Made by a program: the position numbers and the translations under genes. Source: a virus. Taken from it: a stretch of 30,666 nucleotides of DNA. The notes beneath the pieces were generated by a model that had not been told where the DNA came from, ran no database searches, and saw nothing but the letters and a program-made list of their open reading frames with translations. The stretch spans positions 1 to 30,666 of the IMG/VR virus record IMGVR_UViG_3300028315_000509. One strand, given 5' to 3'. How positions within the stretch are numbered: the first letter of the stretch is position 1; every line of letters starts with the position of its first letter. Of the stretch, positions 6,767 through 14,363 are shown piece by piece.

Positions 6767-6970
6767 ATGGCAACAATAAGCGAATATCCAGAGGATGACG
6801 CAAACCAATTCACCGACGGCGGCGAATGGGAAGAGAGCGATGTTGTCTGCGAACATTGCGGACGCCTTATGTGGCAAGCCGAGTGGTGGGATGATCCACC
6901 AGAAATCGGCGGTGCGAATATTGGTTGGCGGTACAAATGCGGCACATGTGGCCACTATGAGGAAAGATAA
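6767..6970 (+). CDS. Small zinc-ribbon protein between terminase and portal
   Basis: This 67-residue protein has C28-E-H-C31 and C58-G-T-C61, a zinc ribbon separated by a Trp-rich acidic loop. The open frame extends into the terminase gene, but GAGG before the ATG at 6767 and the sensible N terminus set this start. Its first 19 bases, ATGGCAACAATAAGCGAAT, are identical to the first 19 bases of the portal gene at 6971, so both proteins start MATISE. This suggests that the ORF was inserted by recombination at, or duplication of, the portal translation start. Role unknown. Zinc-ribbon ORFs are not a standard part of the terminase-portal junction. Confidence 0.75.
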   Translation: MATISEYPEDDANQFTDGGEWEESDVVCEHCGRLMWQAEWWDDPPEIGGANIGWRYKCGTCGHYEER

Positions 6971-8683
6971 ATGGCAACAATAAGCGAATTAACCGAATCC
7001 ATAGCCGACCGGCTCACCGGCGGCAAACTGAGCAACCTACAGGAAACGGCCGTTTCCCAATCCAACCAACTGTGGCAGCTCACCGAATCCTTGCAACGCC
7101 TGGAGCAGTTGCTCTACAGCTCCGAATGGCGGATGCTGTCCATGCAGGCCGATCAGGAGTTTACCCGCGCTGGCTTAAGGCAAATCACAGAGCTGGCCCG
7201 CATCATGCGCCTAAAAAATCCAGTCATTAAGCGCGGGGTTAAAATCCAGCGCCTGTACGTTTGGGCACAAGGCGTCAACATTTCGGCCACCGAGCCAGAA
7301 ATTAACGACGTGGTCCAGGCATTCATCGACGATGAACGTAACAAAGCGGAGCTGAGCAGCCACCAGGCGCGGGGCGAGCGGGAAGTGGATTTGCAGCAGG
7401 ACGGCAACGTGTTTTTCCGCTTTCACGTCAACCAGGTAAACGGCCGTATCCGCATCAGCACCATTGACCCGCAGGAAATAGACGACATCATCTGCAACCC
7501 GGAGGATAAGCGGGAGCCCTGGTTCTACAAGCGCACCTGGGTACAGCAATCGCTCGACGGCGGCACCAAGCAGCACGCTGCCTATTACCCTGATTGGCGC
7601 TTCACGCCCCGCCCCGACCTGCGCGGCCGAATCACGAATCAAATTAGCCGCAGCGGGGGAACGGGCGTTCCTGTCGAATGGGACACGCCTATCTACCATG
7701 TAGCCACTAACAAAATGGGTCGCTGGGGCGTGCCTGAATTTTACGCGGCAAACGATTGGGCGCTGGCTTACAAATCATTCCTGGAGCAGCTGGCGAGCGT
7801 GTGGCAGGCGCTGGCCCGTTGGGCTGCCAAGCTCACCACCAAAGGCGGCAAGCGAGGCGTGGCAGCGGCTAAAGCCAAACTGAACACGACGCTGGCCGGC
7901 GGTGGCGATGAAACCAACCCACCGCCGGTGACAGGCAGCACGTTTATTGCCTCCGAGGGCGTAGACCTGCAACCGTTCCGCACCGCCGGGGCTACCATGA
8001 GCGCCGAAGACGGCCGTCGGTTGCTGCTCATGTCGATTATGGATTTTGGCTTTCCTGAAACCTTTTTTGGAGACGCCAGCGTAGGTAGCCTGGCCACGGC
8101 GAAATCATTGGACCGGCCGACAGAGCTGCAAATTATGGACCGCCAGACGCTGTGGCGGGATGTTCATAAGGACATTATCGGTTACGCGCTGTTGTGGGCA
8201 GTGAAAGCGCCGCAGGGGATGTTGCGCGGCTTAGGGCGGGTCATGCCAGAAAAAGACGGCGAACAGGTACGCGAGGTGCTGACCTGGAATGATGACATTG
8301 ACTCGACGGTTAACATCGAATTCCCGTCAATCATCCAGCACGACACTAAGGAAGCCATCAGCGCGATCATCGATGCGCAGACGCTGGCCGGTCGCTCTGA
8401 GGGTACAGGCATTCCGCTGGAAACGGCCGTTCGCCGGTTACTTTCCGAATTAGGCATCAACGACATCGACGCCGTGATGGACATCTGGCAGACAGCACAA
8501 GAGGAGCGCCAGGCGCGGGCTGAGGAGATGGCGGCGCGGCTAAACAATGCCCCTGCTACGGCCGGTAGCGATGAGGAAAACGACGAAGAAGCCACAGAGG
8601 CGATTTGGCAACGGCAAGTAACGGCCGTTTCTGATTTGCTGGTGGATATTCGGGAGGCGATGGGGGCAAATGGCCACAGCTGA
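6971..8683 (+). CDS. Portal protein
   Basis: This 570-residue protein forms the dodecameric portal at one capsid vertex, through which DNA enters and to which the connector binds. The diagnostic part is the C-terminal third, with MDFGFPETFFGDASVG followed by LATAKSLDRPTELQIMDRQ, a combination typical of phage portals of this class. The N-terminal half contains the clip and wing region, including WYKRTWV-like and DPQEIDDII stretches. Position directly after the terminase also supports the call. It has no strong ribosome-binding site of its own (GAGGAAAGATAA just before the ATG). It overlaps the minor head protein gene by 14 nt. Palindrome copies at 7046, 7440, 8010, 8423 and 8621 are tolerated in the gene. 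Confidence 0.93.
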   Translation: MATISELTESIADRLTGGKLSNLQETAVSQSNQLWQLTESLQRLEQLLYSSEWRMLSMQADQEFTRAGLRQITELARIMRLKNPVIKRGVKIQRLYVWAQGVNISATEPEINDVVQAFIDDERNKAELSSHQARGEREVDLQQDGNVFFRFHVNQVNGRIRISTIDPQEIDDIICNPEDKREPWFYKRTWVQQSLDGGTKQHAAYYPDWRFTPRPDLRGRITNQISRSGGTGVPVEWDTPIYHVATNKMGRWGVPEFYAANDWALAYKSFLEQLASVWQALARWAAKLTTKGGKRGVAAAKAKLNTTLAGGGDETNPPPVTGSTFIASEGVDLQPFRTAGATMSAEDGRRLLLMSIMDFGFPETFFGDASVGSLATAKSLDRPTELQIMDRQTLWRDVHKDIIGYALLWAVKAPQGMLRGLGRVMPEKDGEQVREVLTWNDDIDSTVNIEFPSIIQHDTKEAISAIIDAQTLAGRSEGTGIPLETAVRRLLSELGINDIDAVMDIWQTAQEERQARAEEMAARLNNAPATAGSDEENDEEATEAIWQRQVTAVSDLLVDIREAMGANGHS

Positions 8684-9530
8684 CCTAATCGCTCCCCTCA
8701 CTCGATTCCTGGAAGCAAGCCAGGCCATTCGCCGCGACCGGCTGGTGGCCCGGCGGCGCAAGGGGCTGGAAACGGCAGTTTCTGCCATGTTCCAAAAGCA
8801 GAGCCGGTTGTTTCTGCGCAGCCTGGGCCAGCTCAAGGGCGAGTTTGACAAAAACGCGCAAAAGGTAAATGAATCGGGAAACGACCGTTTGCACGAAGCC
8901 GTTTCCCCCGCCGACTGGCTGCCCTTCTGGGACGCGGCGGCGCGGGATGCCAAACTCGACCTACAAGACCCCCTACAAGCCGCCATCCTGGATATGCTCA
9001 TTCTGGGCGGCGGCGATCTCATCAAGGGGCTGGGCATTGCCGCTGATGAGCAAGATGAGCTGGGCGTATCCTGGAACCTAAAGAATCCGCGTGCCGTGGC
9101 CTACGCCAAACAACACGCGGCCGAACAGGTGACAAAAATCAACGACACAACACGATTCTACCTCAACAGCATGATCAGCCAGGCTACGGACGAGGGTTGG
9201 AGCTATGACCGTTTGAGCCGGGCTATTGGCGACCGCTTCACCAAGTTTGCCACCGGCGGGCCGAATCCGAGATCGCGGCGCGTGGCGGTGTTTGAGCTAG
9301 GGGATGCTTACGAAGCTGGCAATGAGGTGATGGCGGGCGAGTTGAAAGCCGCCGGGCTAGAAATTGAGAAAAAGTGGCTGACGGTCGGTGATGACAATGT
9401 ACGGCCGTCTCATCGAGCGAACCAGGCGCAGGGCTACATCCCCTTTGATGATGATTTCAGCAGCGGTGATAGCAGGCCGCCGTCCGATCCGGGTTGCAGA
9501 TGCACGACTTTACATAGACGCAAAAAATGA
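8670..9530 (+). CDS. Minor head morphogenesis protein (Mu F-like)
   Basis: The 286-residue product matches the Mu F/SPP1 gp7-like minor head proteins that associate with the portal during prohead assembly. The C terminus carries the family hallmark: KKWLTVGDDNVRPSHRAN followed by GYIPFDDDF and RPPSDPGCRCT, the conserved W-x-x-x-x-D...R-x-x-H...P-x-x-P-x-C-R-C pattern. The N-terminal half is helical and may bind the portal or scaffold. Position after the portal fits. It overlaps the portal by 14 nt and the HTH gene by 4 nt (ATGA). Confidence 0.9.
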   Translation: MATADLIAPLTRFLEASQAIRRDRLVARRRKGLETAVSAMFQKQSRLFLRSLGQLKGEFDKNAQKVNESGNDRLHEAVSPADWLPFWDAAARDAKLDLQDPLQAAILDMLILGGGDLIKGLGIAADEQDELGVSWNLKNPRAVAYAKQHAAEQVTKINDTTRFYLNSMISQATDEGWSYDRLSRAIGDRFTKFATGGPNPRSRRVAVFELGDAYEAGNEVMAGELKAAGLEIEKKWLTVGDDNVRPSHRANQAQGYIPFDDDFSSGDSRPPSDPGCRCTTLHRRKK

Positions 9531-9757
9531 CCCTACTCTCCGAGTCCACCCGCATCGAGCGCGTGGTCTACCTCACTAAAGTTTTTTTGACGCAGCGGGA
9601 AATCACAACCGCTAGAGCTGCACAGCTTACCGGCGTCAGCCAACGCACAATCCAGCGGGATTTTGCGGCAATGGCCCGGACGTTGGAGATTTACCCAGAA
9701 AACGGCCGTTGGGTGTATCTGGATGAGGATACGGCCGTTTCTATTTCGCCTTATTGA
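9527..9757 (+). CDS. DeoR-type helix-turn-helix protein
   Basis: This 76-residue protein is a single winged HTH of the DeoR/HTH_11 type. A helix at residues 7-20 precedes TTARAAQLTGVSQRTIQRDF, the clear HTH with its recognition helix, followed by a wing with ENGRWVYL. There is no sensor or effector domain. It probably binds DNA as a dimer and may regulate phage genes. Such a gene is unusual between the minor head protein and protease genes. It is coupled to the gene before by ATGA. Its last residues (AVSISPY) nearly match the end of the large terminase (AVTISPY). Confidence 0.82.
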   Translation: MTLLSESTRIERVVYLTKVFLTQREITTARAAQLTGVSQRTIQRDFAAMARTLEIYPENGRWVYLDEDTAVSISPY

Positions 9758-9769
9758 AAGGTCAAAATA

Positions 9770-9967
9770 ATGAGGATTTGCATAAGTCACAAGGCTGTCG
9801 TTTGGTTATGGGCATTCATTTGGCGACGCCGGTTAGATAAAGATGAAAAGGTCGTTTTTGTTCGCGGCTGGCGCAGCGCCTCAGTGGATCGTCCATCTGG
9901 ACGACATTACATCACTTTTATTTTTGATTGGGAGTGGGAACTTAAGAAGCGGTTCAATCTGCTGTAA
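9770..9967 (+). CDS. Small hypothetical protein, 65 aa
   Basis: I do not recognise this ORF. It follows the HTH gene by 12 nt with AAAGG about 8 nt before the ATG. The peptide has an aromatic N-terminal segment (AVVWLWAFIWRRR, residues 9-21) that could touch membrane, and a basic-aromatic C-terminal part (HYITFIFDWEWELKK). It is more AT-rich than its neighbours and carries no palindrome copy. It is followed by a 48-nt gap with a promoter-like box. It could be an acquired small gene or a non-functional ORF. Confidence 0.42.
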   Translation: MRICISHKAVVWLWAFIWRRRLDKDEKVVFVRGWRSASVDRPSGRHYITFIFDWEWELKKRFNLL

Positions 9968-10003
9968 AACCCAAAACGACATACCCCCGTCGCACACCTG
10001 TGC

Positions 10004-10015
10004 TATTTTGGCCGT
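10004..10015 (+). promoter_or_regulatory. Possible leaderless promoter before protease gene
   Basis: TATTTT at 10004-10009 stands 6 nt before the ATG at 10016, and no Shine-Dalgarno is present. No good -35 is seen at 17-nt spacing. This is the same geometry as at 3795-3807 and 4663-4674. The 48-nt intergenic gap here separates the packaging block from the capsid block, which would give the capsid genes a separate transcription start. Confidence 0.4.
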
Positions 10016-11404
10016 ATGGCCGAAAAACTATCCGAATTTGTTCCTCTCTCCGAGCGTGCCGTCCGGCGTGATGGCACTATCAGCCTGAAACTAATCCAGC
10101 CTGGCTGGGGCAGCAGCGGCTATTACCCCCGCAACGTTTTAGAGCGCGACATCCCCAAAGTTTTCCCCGCCGGTACCAAAATGTACTGGAACCATGCCAC
10201 CCCTACCGAAGAAATGGAGCGGCCCGAAGGCGACCTGCGCAATCTGGCGGCCGTGACCGTTTCTGACCCCATTTGGTTGGATGGCGGTCCCAATGGGCCG
10301 GGCATGTATGCGGAAGCACGGCCGTTCACCGGCTATGCTGAAACGATTGACGAAATCGGGTCACATATTGGCGTCAGCATTCGTGGCATGGGGCAGCATA
10401 CAACCGGGGAGGCGGAGGGTAAATCCGGCCGTATTATCCAAGAGATTGTGGCTGGCAAATCGGTCGATTTTGTGACCGAGCCAGGCGCAGGCGGGGCGGT
10501 TGTCTCTATTTTTGAATCTGCCCCCAACGCTGGCAAGCTGCCAGACCCCACGATCCCCAAAGACGTGGAAACCTTCCTGGCCGAAGCTGGCCGGGTTCTC
10601 TCCAAGGCCAATGAAACCAAGCTGAAAGCGGCCCTGGAGCAGCTAACGGCCGTTTTGTCGCTGCTGGACAGTGAAGCAACCAGCGAATCATTCAAGAAGC
10701 TGGCCGAAGCCCGCAATATTGGCGAGTGGTTGGAGAGTCGCCTACACCTCCATCTAACAATGGTTGGTGATGAAATGTATGGAGACGGCCGTGTGAGCCG
10801 GGAAGAGCGTAAGGCCATGAGTAGCGCCATCGGTGCCGCCCTAGATGCCTACCGTGCCGACCTGATGAGCAACGCGCCGCAATTATTCAAACGTGATACG
10901 TGGGCCAAAAGCCCGGAAAGTGACGACATCGCCGCAATGGGCGGCATGATGCAAGAATCGGAGGACGCTATGAGCGAACAAGAATTACAAGAGGCCCAAG
11001 CTGCGCTTAAAACTGCGAATGAGGCTAAAACCGCCGCCGAAACCGAGCTGGCCAAAACACGCGAGCAGCTGCTTTTCCGCGAGGCGGGCGATTTTGTGGC
11101 CGCGCAGCTGGTGGAAGCCGAGCTGCCCGACGTGACAAAACAACGCCTGGCCAAAAGCCTGACGGCGAATCCGCCGGTGAAGGAAGGTGCCTTAGACAAG
11201 GAAACCTTTAAGGCCCGCGTGGAAACGGCCGTTACCGAGGCCCAGACCGAAATCGCCACGTTGTTGGGCAAAACCGGCAAAGTCACTGGCAACGGTGAAA
11301 GCGCCAACGGTGGCGGCGGCGAGCAGCCCACCATCGAGGCGGCCCGGACGCGGCTTAATGAATCATTAGCCACAATGGGCTACGCCAATGGAGGTAACAG
11401 CTAA
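10016..11404 (+). CDS. Prohead protease fused to scaffold domain
   Basis: The 462-residue product combines a capsid-maturation serine protease with a C-terminal scaffold. The protease part (about residues 1-170) carries MYWNHATPTEEMERPEGDL (H60) and HIGVSIRGMG (S121), the His and Ser motifs of the herpesvirus-assemblin-like phage proteases. The C-terminal 145 residues form an Ala/Glu/Lys coiled coil (EAQAALKTANEAKTAAETE) followed by a Gly-rich linker, typical of phage scaffolds. It would guide capsid assembly, then cut itself and the scaffold. It has no ribosome-binding site but a -10-like box 6 nt upstream. An internal start (10970) may produce the scaffold alone. It overlaps the decoration gene at TAATG. 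Confidence 0.88.
   Translation: MAEKLSEFVPLSERAVRRDGTISLKLIQPGWGSSGYYPRNVLERDIPKVFPAGTKMYWNHATPTEEMERPEGDLRNLAAVTVSDPIWLDGGPNGPGMYAEARPFTGYAETIDEIGSHIGVSIRGMGQHTTGEAEGKSGRIIQEIVAGKSVDFVTEPGAGGAVVSIFESAPNAGKLPDPTIPKDVETFLAEAGRVLSKANETKLKAALEQLTAVLSLLDSEATSESFKKLAEARNIGEWLESRLHLHLTMVGDEMYGDGRVSREERKAMSSAIGAALDAYRADLMSNAPQLFKRDTWAKSPESDDIAAMGGMMQESEDAMSEQELQEAQAALKTANEAKTAAETELAKTREQLLFREAGDFVAAQLVEAELPDVTKQRLAKSLTANPPVKEGALDKETFKARVETAVTEAQTEIATLLGKTGKVTGNGESANGGGGEQPTIEAARTRLNESLATMGYANGGNS
10970..11404 (+). CDS. Internal in-frame scaffold protein (nested gene)
   Basis: Inside the protease-scaffold gene, an ATG at 10970 begins MSEQELQEAQ, exactly where the coiled-coil scaffold domain starts (residue 319 of the full product). 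GGAGG at 10960-10964 lies 5 nt before it, which is a better ribosome-binding site than the full-length gene has. Translation from here would give a 144-residue scaffold lacking protease, the same arrangement as lambda C and Nu3 (established). The existence of the separate protein is inference. Confidence 0.6.
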   Translation: MSEQELQEAQAALKTANEAKTAAETELAKTREQLLFREAGDFVAAQLVEAELPDVTKQRLAKSLTANPPVKEGALDKETFKARVETAVTEAQTEIATLLGKTGKVTGNGESANGGGGEQPTIEAARTRLNESLATMGYANGGNS

Positions 11405-12378
11405 TGGCAACTAATTTAGTGCAAAACGATGGGGAGATTCTGGCCAATATTGCCGCATCTGCCCCAGCCACCCCCACCAGCGGCTCCCCCGTTCGGTACG
11501 GGGCACTGACCGGTATCGCTCTCACCGATGAAGGCGAGGGCGGCAATGATTCCGGCAAGATCACAATGGACGGCGGCTACCGCATTTGGGATTTGGTGGT
11601 CCACGACAGCGCGGGCGGCGGCATCGCTGTCGGCGATGCCATTTTCTTCGATGACACCGCGACCGGTTCGCCCACAACCAACCTGAATACCGACAGCGCC
11701 AACGGCTATTTCTTTGGCTTTGCCCTGGAAGCGATTAGCGCAGGCAATCAGGACACGATCAACGTCCTGCATGTGCCTAGCCCTGGCGCGGGCACGCTGG
11801 CCAACGACTCAGTGACGGCCGCCAAGATTGCGGCCGGTGCGGTCGGTGTCTCCGAATTAGCGGGCAACCTGAAAAAGGGAACTATTCAACTGGACATCAC
11901 CGCCTTGCGCGAAATTGCCAGTAATGACATTCAAAACCTGGCAGCACATGGCGGCTTACTGGCCTCTGACAGCGCCCCCAACCTAGCCCGCGTTAATGGC
12001 GCGACCGACAAGGCGCTACGCGTAACCTGGACGGCCGAAGCCGATACCGACGAAGCGCAGTTCCCACCCGTGGCTAAACCAGTTGACCTGGACGAAGGCA
12101 CCGACCTGACGATCCACCTGCTAATGGCGATGGAAGGCGCGACTGACACACCTACTGTTGATGTGCAGGTGTTTGACGGCCTCGGAGACACAGAAATGGG
12201 TGGCGCGACCGGCGCGGTAACGGGCACAACCATCACGGAATACACCGTCACAATCGCCAACGCTAACATCGCCGCCGCGCCTGGCTTCCTCAACATCTCA
12301 CTCGTTCCCGGCGTGCATGATACAGACGATCTCTATCTGTATGCTGCCTGGATTGAGTACACACGAGCGGAGAGCTAA
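11404..12378 (+). CDS. Capsid decoration protein (DUF2190-like) with C-terminal beta domain
   Basis: Residues 1-125 of this 324-aa protein resemble the DUF2190 capsid-decoration fold, with GSPVRYGALTGIALTDEG, then strands with DLVVHDSAGGGIAVGDAIFFD and FFGFALEAI. A short linker with VTAAKIAAGAVG (as in many phage tail- and head-fibre proteins) leads to a beta-rich C-terminal domain (about 190-324) with RVTWTAEADTDEAQFPPV and LYLYAAWIEYTRAES. It may stabilise the capsid surface and project a beta-sandwich outward. It sits between the protease/scaffold and the major capsid genes, the usual place for decoration genes, and overlaps the former at TAATG. Confidence 0.72.
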   Translation: MATNLVQNDGEILANIAASAPATPTSGSPVRYGALTGIALTDEGEGGNDSGKITMDGGYRIWDLVVHDSAGGGIAVGDAIFFDDTATGSPTTNLNTDSANGYFFGFALEAISAGNQDTINVLHVPSPGAGTLANDSVTAAKIAAGAVGVSELAGNLKKGTIQLDITALREIASNDIQNLAAHGGLLASDSAPNLARVNGATDKALRVTWTAEADTDEAQFPPVAKPVDLDEGTDLTIHLLMAMEGATDTPTVDVQVFDGLGDTEMGGATGAVTGTTITEYTVTIANANIAAAPGFLNISLVPGVHDTDDLYLYAAWIEYTRAES

Positions 12379-12380
12379 CC

Positions 12381-13619
12381 ATGACTGAAATTAAAGAAAC
12401 CTATCAACTGGAAACGGCCGAATTCCCCACCGAAGGCTACCGCTCCGTTGTTCGCGAAGCTAACGGCCGTTGGCAACAGGGCCCGGATGCGGCCTACATG
12501 AACCGCGTAGCCGCTGCTGCTGAGTTTTTGTCTGAGGCGCTAAATGGCACGATGCCCATCTGGGTCCTGAAAGAAGCCATGAAGCCTACCAGCCCCCAGG
12601 CGGTACAGATTATCCGCAGCAACTACCCGGAACTCTTCACCATGCGTGAAGCCTATTCAACCAGCGATTTCCCCTTCTTGTTGGGGGACGTGCTGGATCG
12701 CATGATGCTGATGAATTACAACAGCCTGGGCCACAACTGGCGGGCCTATTGCAAAGTTTCCCGCCCGCTGCGCGACTTCCGTACCGTTCGTCGTTTGGGC
12801 TTCAATGGGGCCGAAGGGCAGTATCAAAAAATCACCGAGCAGGAACCGCTGAAATACTCCAAGACCCTTGACGAAGACAACTACACCTACGCCCCGGATT
12901 TGTACGGGCTGGGTGTCAAACTCTCCTTCCGGGCCATCATGAATGATGACCTAGACGCCTTCGACACCATCCCCAACCGTTTGGGCAAGGGCGGACGGCG
13001 CACGGTTGAGAAGTTCGTGACGCAGCTCTTCTTTGATTCCAGCGGCCCGGACGCGACGTTTTTCAGCGCCGGAAACGGCAATCTGCTGACCAATAACCCA
13101 GATTTCGCCATTGACAGCCTGGGCACGGCGATTCAAACGCTGTTGGGCCTGACGGATGCCGACGGCGAACCGATCCTGGTTGAGGGTGTGACGCTGGTTT
13201 ATGGCCCCGGCCTGCATGTGACGGTTAACAATGTGCTGAATCAGTTGACCGTTGACGTGGCTACGGCGGGCGGTGTGACGAATCAGACCATCCGCGTGAA
13301 TAACTGGATTGTGTCGAATATCAACCCGGTCATGAATCCCTATATCCCCATCGTTTGTACCAGCAATGGGACAACGACGTGGGCGCTGTTTGCTAATCCA
13401 TCTGTGGGCCGCCCAGCTGGTGAAGTTGGCTTTCTGGCTGGCTACGACCAGCCGCGCTTGTTCCAGAAAGGCGGCAATGCTGTGGCTATTGGCGGCGGGG
13501 TTGACCAAATGGCAGGCGACTTCGAGACGATGGAACAACATTACAAGGGTGTTATCGGCTTGGGCGGCGCGGTACTTGATCCTAAATCGGCCGTGGCCAG
13601 CAACGGCAGCAACGCTTAA
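12381..13619 (+). CDS. Major capsid protein (Mu gpT-like, HK97 fold)
   Basis: The 412-residue product is the main shell protein, inferred from its place after the protease and decoration genes and from its sequence. Residues 85-215 contain YPELFTMREAYSTSDFPFLLGDVLDRMM, a region typical of Mu gpT-like and related major heads, followed by the E-loop-like segment (EQYQ-like, FNGAEGQYQKITEQEP). The ALFANPSVGRPAGEVGFLAGYDQPRLF part near 325-355 fits the P-domain end. The N terminus (residues 1-70) is helical with no clear cleavage site. It carries only one full palindrome copy (12463, reading NGR), so the bulk of the gene is nearly free of it. Confidence 0.88.
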   Translation: MTEIKETYQLETAEFPTEGYRSVVREANGRWQQGPDAAYMNRVAAAAEFLSEALNGTMPIWVLKEAMKPTSPQAVQIIRSNYPELFTMREAYSTSDFPFLLGDVLDRMMLMNYNSLGHNWRAYCKVSRPLRDFRTVRRLGFNGAEGQYQKITEQEPLKYSKTLDEDNYTYAPDLYGLGVKLSFRAIMNDDLDAFDTIPNRLGKGGRRTVEKFVTQLFFDSSGPDATFFSAGNGNLLTNNPDFAIDSLGTAIQTLLGLTDADGEPILVEGVTLVYGPGLHVTVNNVLNQLTVDVATAGGVTNQTIRVNNWIVSNINPVMNPYIPIVCTSNGTTTWALFANPSVGRPAGEVGFLAGYDQPRLFQKGGNAVAIGGGVDQMAGDFETMEQHYKGVIGLGGAVLDPKSAVASNGSNA

Positions 13620-13628
13620 GGCGATCCA

Positions 13629-13973
13629 ATGAGCGATAGACCCTTACCCCGGCCGGTGTCAACGACGGACATTTACCTGAAGGCTGTACTCGATGAGCTG
13701 AAAGGCTTGCGATCTGACCTGACGGCGAAACCGGAGACTGCACCGGCCGGAACGATTGAGCTACGCGAGACTCTGGTGATCGAAGCACCGCCACCAGCCG
13801 AACCGGAGGCAACGCCGCTGCCAGATGATTTTCCGGGGAAAGCCGCCCTAGAGGCGGCGGGCATTGTCACCCTGGAGGATGTGCCCAGGAGCGGCAAGGC
13901 GTTAACGGCCGTTTCTGGCATTGGCAGCGTAACGGCCAACCAGATTTTGAGCTGGTTTAAGGTGAACTCGTAA
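13629..13973 (+). CDS. Helix-hairpin-helix protein, likely head-completion accessory
   Basis: The 114-residue product has a short helix (KAVLDELKGLRSDL, residues 18-31), a Pro/Ala-rich linker (35-68) and a C-terminal helix-hairpin-helix: FPGKAALEAAGIVTLEDV followed by LTAVSGIGSVTANQIL (about residues 68-110). The VSGIGSVTA loop is the standard HhH hairpin, which binds DNA non-specifically in other proteins. Proteins of this type are often found after the major capsid gene in siphoviruses. A role at the portal-connector interface is inference. The ETAV-like patch comes from a palindrome copy at 13905. Confidence 0.65.
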   Translation: MSDRPLPRPVSTTDIYLKAVLDELKGLRSDLTAKPETAPAGTIELRETLVIEAPPPAEPEATPLPDDFPGKAALEAAGIVTLEDVPRSGKALTAVSGIGSVTANQILSWFKVNS

Positions 13974-14363
13974 ATGGCAGCTATCACCGGCTACTCCACC
14001 GACGTGGCCAAGGTGCGCTTGTTGATCAGCGACATCGACGACGCATCTCAGATTTTCAATGACCAGGCCATTAGCGCCTTTCTGTCGATGGCCCTTGATG
14101 GCAATATCAAGCGGGCAGCCGCCCAGGCGCTGCTGGTGATGGCCACCAATGAGGTGCTAGTCCAGAAGCGGATTAAGCTGCTGGATCTGTCCACCGATGG
14201 CCCGGCCGAAGCGGAGGCGCTGCGCAAGCTGGCCCTGCAATATCGCGCTGAAGCCGACGAAGAAGAAATTACAGACGCTTTCGATTGGGCGGAGCAAATC
14301 AACACCCCGGCCCAATACGACGAGTTTTTGTATAAGGATAGGTTGCGTAATGGCTCTGGGTAA
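13974..14363 (+). CDS. Head-tail connector/adaptor protein
   Basis: This 129-residue protein is mainly helical and begins with a short strand-turn (TDVAKVRLLISDIDDASQIF), then Ala-rich helices (IKRAAAQALLVMATNEVLVQ) and a charged C-terminal helix. The pattern and the place between the capsid and stopper genes match the HK97 gp6 / SPP1 gp15 adaptor group that docks on the portal and extends the DNA channel. It starts directly after the stop of the HhH gene and overlaps the next start by 14 nt. Family assignment by eye is likely rather than certain. Confidence 0.78.
   Translation: MAAITGYSTDVAKVRLLISDIDDASQIFNDQAISAFLSMALDGNIKRAAAQALLVMATNEVLVQKRIKLLDLSTDGPAEAEALRKLALQYRAEADEEEITDAFDWAEQINTPAQYDEFLYKDRLRNGSG

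Noticed and set aside
7211-7699. Antisense ORF opposite the portal gene
   Set aside because: No start signals and no recognisable domain. The plus-strand portal is clearly coding here.
14197-14349. Upstream extension of the head-closure gene
   Set aside because: The extra 51 residues are basic shadow sequence from the adaptor gene. The start at 14350 matches the usual overlap and protein length.
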